Part shown: piece after piece, positions 5,623-12,536 of the stretch
How positions within the stretch are numbered: position 1 is the stretch's first letter
Layout: each line of letters starts with the position of its first letter
Translations under genes and position numbers: made by a program
Source of the DNA: JAWLHA01 sp041690535
Lineage (GTDB): Bacteria > Pseudomonadota > Gammaproteobacteria > Thiohalomonadales > Thiohalomonadaceae
Reading direction: 5' to 3'
NCBI GenBank assembly: GCA_041690535.1
Contig: JAWLHA010000081.1
Span: forward strand, 1 to 16,194
Length of the DNA stretch: 16,194 nucleotides
Notes under the pieces: model-generated
What the model was told of the DNA's origin: nothing
The model's database searches: none
What the model saw: only the letters and a program-made list of their open reading frames with translations

Positions 5623-7467
5623 ATGACCTCACGGTCGTTTCTAGCTGCACTGACCATGGCCGCCATCCTGACGACAGGTCCTGGGTGGAGTGCCATGCCG
5701 TCCACCATCGATTTCCAAGGGGTGCTGGCGGACAGCGACGGTATCCCAGTGGCCAACGGCAATTACACCATCGTGTTCAGTTTCTGGGACGGCCCCGATC
5801 CGGCCACGGCCACTCGCCTCTGGAGCGAGAGCCAGATCGTGGCCGCGCAAGGGGGCATCTACGGCACCCGCCTTGGCAGCGTGACCTCCTTTGCCGACCC
5901 CAACGGCGACGGCAACCATGCCGATGCCCTCAGTTTCGCCGCGACCTACTACCTGGGGATCGAGATCGGTGGCGAACTGCTGACCGACGGCGGCCTGTTG
6001 CCCGCGCTCTCCAGCGCCACCCACGCCTTCCGTGCCCAGAGCGCCGCCGGCCGCCTGGTCTCGACCCGGAGCAGCAGCGGTCCCCTGGGCGATGCCGATG
6101 ACGTGGTCTTCGCCTCGGGTGCCATCACCCTGGCGCTGCCCACGGCCGCGACGCGTTCGGGTCGCCTGATCACGGTGCGCAACGTGGATCAGTCGGGCAA
6201 TACGGTGACTCTCTATGCCGCGCCGGGCGAGACCATCGACGGCCTCGGTTCCCGTGCCTTGGCGGCGGACGAGGGGGTGACCGTGGTCAGTGACGGTGCC
6301 CAGTGGCTCAGCGTCGCCACCGAACCCGGCCCGCAAGGGGCAGTAGGACCGCAAGGCCCGGCGGGGCCGGAGGGTCCGATGGGCCCGGCCGGTCCCACCG
6401 GCGAGACGGGCGTGACGGGACCGCAAGGTCCCACGGGCGCGACGGGCCCGATGGGTCCGCAGGGGCCGACCGGGGCGACGGGACCCAAGGGCGACACGGG
6501 TGCGATGGGACCGCAAGGCTTCATGGGGCCGGCCGGTGCCGATGGTGCCATGGGCATCTACGGTAACGGCTCGGGCGGTGGGTTTTCGGTCGCGTCCGGC
6601 ACGACCCTGGATTTGACTACCCCGGCCGGGTACAGCGCGCTCACGGGCCGTCATCACCTGCAATTCACGACCATCAATATTGCCGGCACCCTGATCGTCC
6701 CGAGCGGTACCTTCCTGCGTGCCACCGGCGACGTAACCATCAGCGGGAACATCGTCGTCGCCACGGGGACCCGGGGCAGCGCCCAGGGATGGACCCATCC
6801 GGGTGTGTCCCTGGCGCCCGCCGGCACCGGGTCCTCGGCGGGCGTGGGGCTTGGCGCCCTGCAGGCCACCCGCCTGTTGGGTGCCCCCGTCGCCGCAGGT
6901 GGTGCCGGTGCGCGTCAGGGGGAAGGCACGGGCGGTGAAGGCGGCGGCGCACTCACCATCGCCACGCGCGGCAATCTCACCGTGGTGTCCGGCGGCTCGA
7001 TCAGCGCCAATGGCAGCAACGGCACCAACCCCGCGACGAGCGGCCTCGGTATCGTCGGCACCGGCGGTGGCGCCGGCGGCATCGTTGTGCTGGTCGCTCA
7101 GGGCGCCCTGACGGTGAGCGGTACCGTGCGCGCCAACGGCGGCGTCGGGGCCAACGGCTACAACGGCAACGGTGGCAATGGTGAAGGCGGCGGCGGCGGT
7201 GGTGGCGGCGGCATCATCCATCTGCTCGCCCGTGGCACCCCCACCATCACGGGGACCACGCAGGTGGTTGGCGGTGCGGGTGGCATGAACGCCGCCGCCG
7301 TGTCGCCCGCTACATTCGTTACCGCCGGAGGCGCCGGCGGCGCCTGCGCGGGCAACGGCGGTGCAGGCGGTGGGACCGTCGGGGGCTTCACCGCGAACAG
7401 CGCCGCGGGGGCGTCGGGTGTGGTGCTCCAGACGGTGGTTCCCGAGCCCGAGAAACTCTTCTTCTGA
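5623..7467 (+). CDS. Exported collagen-like, glycine-rich protein
   Basis: 614 residues, with ATG 5623 preceded by GGAG. Signal peptide about 1-24 (MTSRSFLAALTMAAILTTGP, cleavage near WSA). Residues 28-140 resemble the N-terminal module of many bacterial surface proteins (FQGVLADSDGIPVANGNYTI, then YYLGIEIGG, ending HAFRAQSA). Residues 155-232 form a second beta-rich domain. Residues 236-310 are 25 uninterrupted Gly-X-Y triplets (GPQGPTGATGPMGPQGPTGA type) that should form a collagen triple helix. From 311 onward the protein is rich in Gly, Ala, Thr and Asn, with repeated strands (LTIATRGNLTVVSGGSISAN) that suggest a beta-solenoid. It ends VVPEPEKLFF without a sorting motif. It leads a four-gene operon of exported proteins, and a fibre or stalk role is inferred. 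Confidence 0.88.
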   Translation: MTSRSFLAALTMAAILTTGPGWSAMPSTIDFQGVLADSDGIPVANGNYTIVFSFWDGPDPATATRLWSESQIVAAQGGIYGTRLGSVTSFADPNGDGNHADALSFAATYYLGIEIGGELLTDGGLLPALSSATHAFRAQSAAGRLVSTRSSSGPLGDADDVVFASGAITLALPTAATRSGRLITVRNVDQSGNTVTLYAAPGETIDGLGSRALAADEGVTVVSDGAQWLSVATEPGPQGAVGPQGPAGPEGPMGPAGPTGETGVTGPQGPTGATGPMGPQGPTGATGPKGDTGAMGPQGFMGPAGADGAMGIYGNGSGGGFSVASGTTLDLTTPAGYSALTGRHHLQFTTINIAGTLIVPSGTFLRATGDVTISGNIVVATGTRGSAQGWTHPGVSLAPAGTGSSAGVGLGALQATRLLGAPVAAGGAGARQGEGTGGEGGGALTIATRGNLTVVSGGSISANGSNGTNPATSGLGIVGTGGGAGGIVVLVAQGALTVSGTVRANGGVGANGYNGNGGNGEGGGGGGGGGIIHLLARGTPTITGTTQVVGGAGGMNAAAVSPATFVTAGGAGGACAGNGGAGGGTVGGFTANSAAGASGVVLQTVVPEPEKLFF

Positions 7468-7540
7468 CCGGTGTTGACATGACCACGACGCAGGGCGCTC
7501 ACGGCGCCTGCCGACGAAGAAGAACGAGGGGACCGGATTC

Positions 7541-9004
7541 ATGAAAAAAGCCGCACTTGCCCTGCTTGCCCTGGGGCTGGGCCAAAACGCCCTGGCCGTC
7601 GAGGTCGCCGGCGCCACCCAGCGCACCCGCGGCAGCTTCGTCCAGGGCGCCGCGCTCCTGACCGGCAGCAGCGTCGTCGCGCGCGCCAGCCTGGGCCAGT
7701 TCCACTCCGGACGCCTGGCCGGCACCACCTATGCCGTGCTGCCCGGATTCCTGCCGGGCGCCCAGGATGCCGACGGCGATGGTCTGAACGACTTGGCCGA
7801 TCTCGATGACGACAATGATGGCCTGCCCGATACGTGGGAGCTGGCCCACGGCCTCGATCCCTTCGATGCGGCCGATGCGCTTGCGGATTTGGACGGCGAC
7901 GGCATCAGCAACCTGGCCGAATACCTGGCCGGGACCAACGTCGCCGGCTGGCCGCCGGTCGCGGCCGCCGACGCTTACGAGACTTTGGTCGGCGGTGCGC
8001 TCACCGTGGATGCGGCGAGTGGCGTGCTGGTCAACGACAACGACAGCACCGGCAATACCCTGACGGCGCAACTGGTCGCGGGGCCCTCGCACGCGGTGAG
8101 CTTCGCGCTCAACGCCGACGGCAGCTTCAGCTACGTCCAGGACGGTTCGGTCAACGCGAGCGACAGCTTCGACTACACCGTCTCCAACGGCCTCGACACT
8201 TCGGCAACGGCGACCGTCACCCTGAGCATCCCCACCTCCGGCCCGCTCAAGGTGCTGAGCCTCTCGCCCACCTCGGCGCGCCTGCCCGAGGCGGGCGGCA
8301 GCGCCGGCTTCACGGTGAGCAATACGAGTAAAGGTCCGGTGGAACTCGGCAGCGTAAGCCTCACCGGCAGCGGCTACAGCCTCGGCCCCGACGGCTGCTC
8401 GGGCCTCCAGCTTGCTGCTGGCCAAAGCTGCACCGTCCAGGTGGACTTCGCTGGCAGCACCAGCGCCGCCAGCGCGGTGCTGGCAATATCCCGCAGCGGC
8501 GCGAGCGAGGTGCAGAGCGCCTTCCTCACCAACCGCGAGGCGCTGGACGAGGAGGCGAGGAGGCGCCTGCCCGCGACCCTGCTCGGCATCAGCGGCCTGC
8601 CGGCACAGCTCACGGCCGGGATCACCTACACGGTCACCTGGACCCTGCTCAGTTACGACCCCAGCCTCAGGACCCTGCTGGCGCTCTTCGACTGCGGCAG
8701 CGGCACGGAATGCGGCATGAGCTACGGCGAGGCGAGCCGCATCGCCCAGAGCCCCTACCTGAGCCCCAGCCTGGTGGAGGCGGGCAGCTGGAACTACAAC
8801 GGCCAGCCCTCCTACCGCCTCAGCTACAGCTACGACTTCACCCCGGCCACGCCGGGCAACCTGGTGCTGCGCCTCTATCAGAAGAGCGCGGCCGACGAGG
8901 CGGCGGGCAAGGGCGGGATCTCCGCCCTCATCCCGGGCGGTCTCGGCGAGAGTTACCTGGGCAACGACGGCCGGCGCCTGCTGCGCCAGGTCCAGCAGGA
9001 GTGA
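7541..9004 (+). CDS. Exported protein with Ca-binding repeats, cadherin-like and choice-of-anchor-D-like domains
   Basis: 487 residues. ATG 7541 with AGGGGA upstream, 73 bases after the previous stop. Signal peptide MKKAALALLALGLGQNALA. At 76-126, calcium-binding repeats (DADGDGLNDLADLDDDNDG and DLDGDGISNLAEY) resemble thrombospondin type 3 or dockerin loops. At 138-230 there is a VCBS/cadherin-like beta domain (AAADAYETLVGG, LVNDNDSTGN, FSYVQDGSVNASDSFDYTVS). At 237-325 there is a choice-of-anchor-D/ASPM-SPD2-like domain with two Cys (CSGLQLAAGQSCTVQVDF). At 335-482 there is a module I do not recognise, beginning EARRRLP, with FDCGSGTECGMSYGEASR in the middle and IPGGLGESYLGNDGRRL at the end. 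The last two domains recur in the next gene. Probably a surface or matrix protein. Confidence 0.87.
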   Translation: MKKAALALLALGLGQNALAVEVAGATQRTRGSFVQGAALLTGSSVVARASLGQFHSGRLAGTTYAVLPGFLPGAQDADGDGLNDLADLDDDNDGLPDTWELAHGLDPFDAADALADLDGDGISNLAEYLAGTNVAGWPPVAAADAYETLVGGALTVDAASGVLVNDNDSTGNTLTAQLVAGPSHAVSFALNADGSFSYVQDGSVNASDSFDYTVSNGLDTSATATVTLSIPTSGPLKVLSLSPTSARLPEAGGSAGFTVSNTSKGPVELGSVSLTGSGYSLGPDGCSGLQLAAGQSCTVQVDFAGSTSAASAVLAISRSGASEVQSAFLTNREALDEEARRRLPATLLGISGLPAQLTAGITYTVTWTLLSYDPSLRTLLALFDCGSGTECGMSYGEASRIAQSPYLSPSLVEAGSWNYNGQPSYRLSYSYDFTPATPGNLVLRLYQKSAADEAAGKGGISALIPGGLGESYLGNDGRRLLRQVQQE

Positions 9005-9008
9005 ACCG

Positions 9009-9866
9009 ATGAACAGAACGATGCACCGCCTGATCGCGGCAGCGCTGCTGCTGCCGGGGATGGCCCTCGCCGCCGGCGTCACCATCGACCCGGCCTTCCA
9101 GAGCTTCGGTCAGAGCCTGCTGGGGGCGCCGTCCGCCGCCCAGACCCTGACCGTGAGAAACCAGGGAACCGCGTCGGTCACCCTCGGCAGCGGCACCCTC
9201 GACGGCGATGCTGCCGGCGATTTCATGATCAGCAACGACTTCTGCTCTGGCCAGACCCTGGCCGCGGGGGCGAACTGCACCGTGCAGGTCCGCTTCGTGC
9301 CCCAAGCGGTAGGGGCCCGCGCCGCCACCTGGAGCGTGGCCCTGAGCGGTGCAGAGAGCGGCACCTTGAGCGCCTTCCTGGCCAACTACGAAGACGTCGC
9401 CTTCGAGGCCCGGCGGCGTATCCCGCCGGTGATGAGCAGCCTCACCCTGCCGGCGAGTGTGAAAGCGGGCACCGCGACCGACATCGTCTGGGCGCTGGAG
9501 GGCTACCACGAGGGCTATCAGGCCATGGTGGTGCTGTTCGACTGTCAGGGCGTGGCGAGCGACTGCGGGGCCAGCTACGGCGAGGCGACTCGTTTCGCCG
9601 AATCGGGGCTGCTGACGCCCGAGGCCACCGGCGCCGGCGTCTGGAGCTACAGCGGCAACACCACCCTCAGCCACCGCTTCCGCTATAGCTTCACCCCCGA
9701 CCCGGTCCGTTTCTCCTCGGGCGGCCAGGTGGTGGCGCGTTTCTACTACGTCGGCAGCGGCGACACCGACAAATCCAGTCTCTCCCTGCTGGTCCCCGGC
9801 GGCCTGCCGGGCGTGAGCTACTACGACGCCGAAGGGCGTCGCCTGGAACTGACGGTGACGCCGTGA
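9009..9866 (+). CDS. Exported choice-of-anchor-D-like protein, paralogue of the preceding C-terminus
   Basis: 285 residues, starting 4 bases after the previous stop, with AGGAG overlapping that stop. Signal peptide MNRTMHRLIAAALLLPGMAL, cleavage after ALA. Residues 25-125 are a choice-of-anchor-D/HYDIN-like domain (LTVRNQGTASVTLGSGTL, then CSGQTLAAGANCTVQVRF). Residues 133-280 are the same unrecognised module as in the previous protein (EARRRIPP, VVLFDCQGVASDCGASYGEA, VPGGLPGVSYYDAEGRRL). The whole mature protein is thus homologous to residues 237-482 of its neighbour, so it arose by partial gene duplication and could co-assemble with it. Four Cys are placed in matching pairs and may form disulfides outside the cell. 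Confidence 0.87.
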   Translation: MNRTMHRLIAAALLLPGMALAAGVTIDPAFQSFGQSLLGAPSAAQTLTVRNQGTASVTLGSGTLDGDAAGDFMISNDFCSGQTLAAGANCTVQVRFVPQAVGARAATWSVALSGAESGTLSAFLANYEDVAFEARRRIPPVMSSLTLPASVKAGTATDIVWALEGYHEGYQAMVVLFDCQGVASDCGASYGEATRFAESGLLTPEATGAGVWSYSGNTTLSHRFRYSFTPDPVRFSSGGQVVARFYYVGSGDTDKSSLSLLVPGGLPGVSYYDAEGRRLELTVTP

Positions 9867-9877
9867 GAAACCCATCC

Positions 9878-10300
9878 ATGCGTTTTATGAAACCCCTTTG
9901 TCTTGGCGCCGTGCTGCTGCTCGGCGGCTGTTTCTCCGACGAAAGCCCGAACAGTCCCAAGGCTGACAACCCCGCGAACACCGACACCGGGCCGACCCTG
10001 GCCGCCATCCTCGTCGCGCCACAGCTTCGCCTCGAACCCCGCCAGGGCGCAGTGACCGCGCGTTGGGAGGGCGTCAGCGAGGCCGCCGGTTACCGCCTCT
10101 ACTGGCGCGACGGCTACAACGGGCAGACCGCGGTGGAGATGGGCGGCCAGCTCAGCTACGACCACACCGGCCTGCAGGCGGGGCAGACCTACTACTACCA
10201 GGTGGCCGCCCTGGATCAGGAAGGCGCGGAACACCGCTCGCAAGAGATGGGCGCCATCGTCCCCGCCGCCCTCGCGCAGCGGGGCGACGCTGGGCCCTGA
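9878..10300 (+). CDS. FN3-domain lipoprotein
   Basis: 140 residues from ATG 9878. GTG 9863, overlapping the previous stop, and ATG 9887 are other possible starts. The N-terminus MRFMKPLCLGAVLLLGGC is a lipoprotein signal with lipobox LGGC. A linker rich in Asp, Pro and Asn follows. From about residue 48 there is one fibronectin type III domain (VTARWEGVSEAAGYRLYWRD, then TGLQAGQTYYYQVAALDQEG). It is last in the operon and would be membrane-anchored with its FN3 domain exposed, so an anchor or assembly partner for the three other exported proteins is a reasonable inference. Confidence 0.82.
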   Translation: MRFMKPLCLGAVLLLGGCFSDESPNSPKADNPANTDTGPTLAAILVAPQLRLEPRQGAVTARWEGVSEAAGYRLYWRDGYNGQTAVEMGGQLSYDHTGLQAGQTYYYQVAALDQEGAEHRSQEMGAIVPAALAQRGDAGP

Positions 10301-10702
10301 TGCGAAATGCGATGTGAAAGACCATCGCCCGGAGGGCCGGCCTCTGCGACCCCGATTCGGTGCTGGCATTTACCTGTCAACGGGGGCCTGCCGAGCATCG
10401 CCCATGCGGCGCAATAAGATTGCGCCCTATGCGGGGAGCTGCAGGAGCCCTTTCCGGCGGCGACGATCTCACCGCGGGAGCTGCGTCGATCGGCGAAGCT
10501 AGCCCTGCCCTGTTCCCATGAGTAGGCCGGACAAACGGTACCCCGTACGCGGCACGTGAGTTCAGCATCAGCTCTATACCATGCGGTTCGTTCCTAACCC
10601 AAGTTTGACATCCCTTCTCGCAACTCTCCTATTTTCAGTCAGTTACGACTGACGGAATCGGCGAGTGGCACTACATTTTCGCCGAAAGTCGAATGGGATG
10701 GT
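10301..10702. other. Gene-free stretch after the secreted-protein operon
   Basis: No credible gene on either strand. A perfect inverted repeat GGCGCAAT-AAG-ATTGCGCC lies at 10408-10426 without a T-run and may act as a weak terminator or mRNA stabiliser. Around 10640-10700, GAGTGGCACTACATTTTCGCC resembles sequence I associate with the ends of insertion elements (possibly IS21 type), but I cannot prove this. Confidence 0.35.
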
Positions 10703-10831
10703 TCAGACGATCATCTTTTTGACCCCTCCCGGAGCGGCGTCGATGCCCAGCGCGCGGTAAATGTCGCGCTGGGCGCCCTCGGCGCGGGCGGCCTTGCGCG
10801 CGTGCAGGGTGCGGCCGTCGGGGATAAGAAC
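10703..10831 (-). pseudogene. C-terminal fragment of an unrecognised protein
   Basis: Minus-strand frame reading LIPDGRTLHARKAARAEGAQ, then RDIYRALGIDAAPGGVKKMI and a stop at 10703-10705. The composition is protein-like and the terminus is clean, but the upstream part is replaced by the REP-like hairpin region. Probably a remnant of an insertion-sequence gene. Family not recognised. Confidence 0.35.
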
Positions 10832-10882
10832 TAAAGCAAAAGTAAAAAGAACTAAAGGGTCAAAGCTAAAGGGAGCAAAGCT

Positions 10883-10939
10883 AAAGGGGTCGGTGACAAA
10901 CGCGAATCGTTTTGATTACCGTTTGTCACCGACCCCTTT
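10883..10939. repeat. REP/MITE-like palindrome, copy 5, with extended arms
   Basis: Core element with arms AAAGGGGTCGGTGACAAAC and GTTTGTCACCGACCCCTTT around GCGAATCGTTTTGATTACC. Outside it, partial copies of the arm end are repeated: AAAGGGTCAAAGCT and AAAGGGAGCAAAGCT on the left (about 10840-10882); TTGACCCCTTTTTCC, CCCCCTTTTTCCC and TTGACCTCTTTTTCC on the right (10940-11003). The result is a nested hairpin of about 160 bp. Confidence 0.85.
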
Positions 10940-11007
10940 TTCCTTGACCCCTTTTTCCGTTTTTCTTGCCGCCCCCTTTTTCCCTTGACCTCTTTTTCCG
11001 CCTCGCG

Positions 11008-11130
11008 GGTGTTTTTCGGGGCAAGTACCTGGAGGCGCTGGAGGCGGCATGGCAGGCCGAGGGCGAGACCACCAAGGGGATGGCGTCGGAGGATTTCCAG
11101 CGCCTGCGCCGCGAACTGCAGTGGCCTTGT
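11008..11130 (+). pseudogene. IS91-family (Y2) transposase fragment
   Basis: In frame: GVFRGKYLEALEAAWQAEGE, then FQRLRRELQ. This matches the region FRGK-L-x-x-L found in the middle of IS91-type transposases just before the second conserved block. Nothing upstream or downstream continues the protein. The left edge is the REP-like hairpin. The element at 15330-15763 carries another small piece of such a transposase. Confidence 0.55.
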
Positions 11131-11396
11131 TGTCGCCTCGTCCGCGACCACCCCCCACCGACATCCCACTCAGGCTGGTTGCTGCCACCGGCCCCGTTGC
11201 GCTCGTGCCCTGTGCCGGAATTGACGTCTCGGCCAGCGTTTGGGATAGTCGTTTCCCAAAGGAAACCGGCCAGGACTGGCGTATGGAACTCGAAAATCTT
11301 CTCTGCAGAACACCAACCCCACCTGGCAACTGGCCCGTCCAATTCCAGCTGGCCGATTTAAATCCCCTAATTGCAACCGCCGTGCCGGGCGGTTCA

Positions 11397-11498
11397 GTTC
11401 AACAGCTTGTATCTGACGTGCCCTTGAGCGCTGAGGCAAAAAGGGCGGATTTCGTGCGCGTGCACGTCAGATACAAGTCTTTTCGTTAGCACGAAAAG
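11397..11498. repeat. Long perfect inverted repeat with attC-like edges
   Basis: CTTGTATCTGACGTGC (11406-11421) and its exact complement GCACGTCAGATACAAG (11462-11477) enclose 40 bases. GTTCAAC lies just outside on the left (11397-11403) and GTTAGCA on the right (11485-11491), as in an attC site. The right edge also forms its own hairpin, CTTTTCGT-TAGC-ACGAAAAG (11479-11498). It could be an unusual attC, a bidirectional terminator or a small-RNA fold. The attC reading is weak because the distances from arm to box are unequal. Confidence 0.5.
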
Positions 11499-11578
11499 GG
11501 AGCGCCTCGATCTCGAGCCGAGGAGTCGAAGGTGAGCTGCGTTTTGGCAGCGAGTGCGGTGGCCCAGGAAGCGGAAGA

Positions 11579-12118
11579 ATGGAGCCGGGAGGCAAACGGC
11601 GAGGTCAGCCGCTTTGGCCAAATTTTCCATGGACAAACAAAACCCCCCTTGCAGAGCTTGAAAAACTCGCAAGGAGACTGTCTCCTGTTTTTCGACCAAG
11701 AAAACGCCTTCCTGAACGATTCCAGAGTGGAAGGAACGAGTTGAAAACTGACGAAGAAACAGCGACTGCCCGAGGAGTGTATTTGGATTCTCTGCGCGAG
11801 GTGCTGAAAAAGTTGACCTTGGCGCTTGCGGTAGTGCTCGCAATACAACCCGTGCTCGGTGGACTCTTTCTACTGATCGGAGGGTTGCTCCAAGGCTCTC
11901 TTGCGGTTGATCGGTTCGTGCTGCTCTTCTTCTTTCACTGTGTACTGGTCGGTTTGGTCCTCTACCAATACCATCTGCTCAAGACGCACCGAGTTCTTGG
12001 CGTAGTGGTGGCGATTATCGGTTTTGGGTTGTTGATGTACGACCTTAGTGACGGGAAATCGCTGCTGTTTTTCGTCTATCACTTGCTCTATATCAAGTTT
12101 TTCAATCAGCCGGGATAG
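11579..12118 (+). CDS. Integral membrane protein of unknown function
   Basis: 179 residues from ATG 11579 (GGAAG upstream), or 125 residues from TTG 11741, which has GGAAGGAACGAG just before it. The shorter form begins KTDEETATARGVYLDSLREV. Either way three to four membrane segments follow: LALAVVLAIQPVLGGLFLLI, VLLFFFHCVLVGLVLYQYHL, VLGVVVAIIGFGLLMYDL and FFVYHLLYIKFF. The N-terminal part in the longer form is basic and helical (LAELEKLARRLSPVFRPRKR). No family recognised. It stands alone between scar sequence and the VWA gene. Confidence 0.6.
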   Translation: MEPGGKRRGQPLWPNFPWTNKTPLAELEKLARRLSPVFRPRKRLPERFQSGRNELKTDEETATARGVYLDSLREVLKKLTLALAVVLAIQPVLGGLFLLIGGLLQGSLAVDRFVLLFFFHCVLVGLVLYQYHLLKTHRVLGVVVAIIGFGLLMYDLSDGKSLLFFVYHLLYIKFFNQPG

Positions 12119-12536
12119 AATCCGGGCTTGACCCGCGTGGAATGGGGGCATACCGTTTGCCGAACCGATGAAACGGCATTCAGAGGTAGAATGCCCGGGG
12201 GAATCCGCTATCCCATTCAATGGGATCGGTAAGGAACAGTATCCGACAGGGAAGTGCGATGTACGTTCAGTCACTCGTTGGACCTCTCGTCTTCCGTTCC
12301 ATTTTTCCAGGGAACCGCCTGACGTTCCATCCACACTTATTTGTCATGCTCCTGTTTTTTTCGGTGGCTTTGCCGCCGGGAGGCAGTTCGCTTTTCCGCT
12401 GCGTTTTTACAGGCGGGGCGGTTGGGCGGGCAGGCACCGGTAATGCGCTGGAGCGATCGCGCTATTCGGCGCCGGATCGAAGCGGGGATCATTCACGCCT
12501 CGCAGATACATTTGGCTGGAAAAAAAGGAGTAGGTT
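12119..12536. promoter_or_regulatory. Leader region of the VWA gene with several inverted repeats
   Basis: Three short inverted repeats are clustered: CCGTTT/AAACGG (12153-12176), GGCATTC-AGAGGTA-GAATGCC (12175-12195) and ATCCCATT-C-AATGGGAT (12210-12226). They could be operators or part of a structured leader. A further stem GGTGGC-TTT-GCCGCC lies near 12362-12379. A strong ribosome-binding site AAAAAAAGGAG precedes ATG 12537. No named riboswitch was recognised. Confidence 0.35.

Noticed and set aside
5641..7728. Very long open frame (695 codons) on the minus strand opposite the collagen-like gene
   Set aside because: It mirrors the GC-rich codon pattern of the plus-strand genes, crosses two genes, and has no domain or signal. 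The plus-strand genes have signal peptides, ribosome-binding sites and clear domains.
7499..9085. Long minus-strand frame opposite the calcium-repeat gene
   Set aside because: The composition is dominated by Ala, Arg, Val and Gly, as expected for an antisense shadow of GC-rich coding DNA; no recognisable domain.
8928..9875. Minus-strand frame opposite the third operon gene
   Set aside because: Shadow frame spanning gene borders, without a ribosome-binding site or domain.
1394..10939. Possible CRISPR array from the repeated GGTGACAAA sequences
   Set aside because: The copies are kilobases apart, individually palindromic, and lack regular spacers; they are dispersed REP/MITE-like elements.
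11049..11489. Plus-strand frame of 146 codons after the IS91 fragment
   Set aside because: It crosses from transposase remnant into unrelated sequence and ends in the inverted repeat. Some stretches look protein-like, but no family or good start supports a gene.
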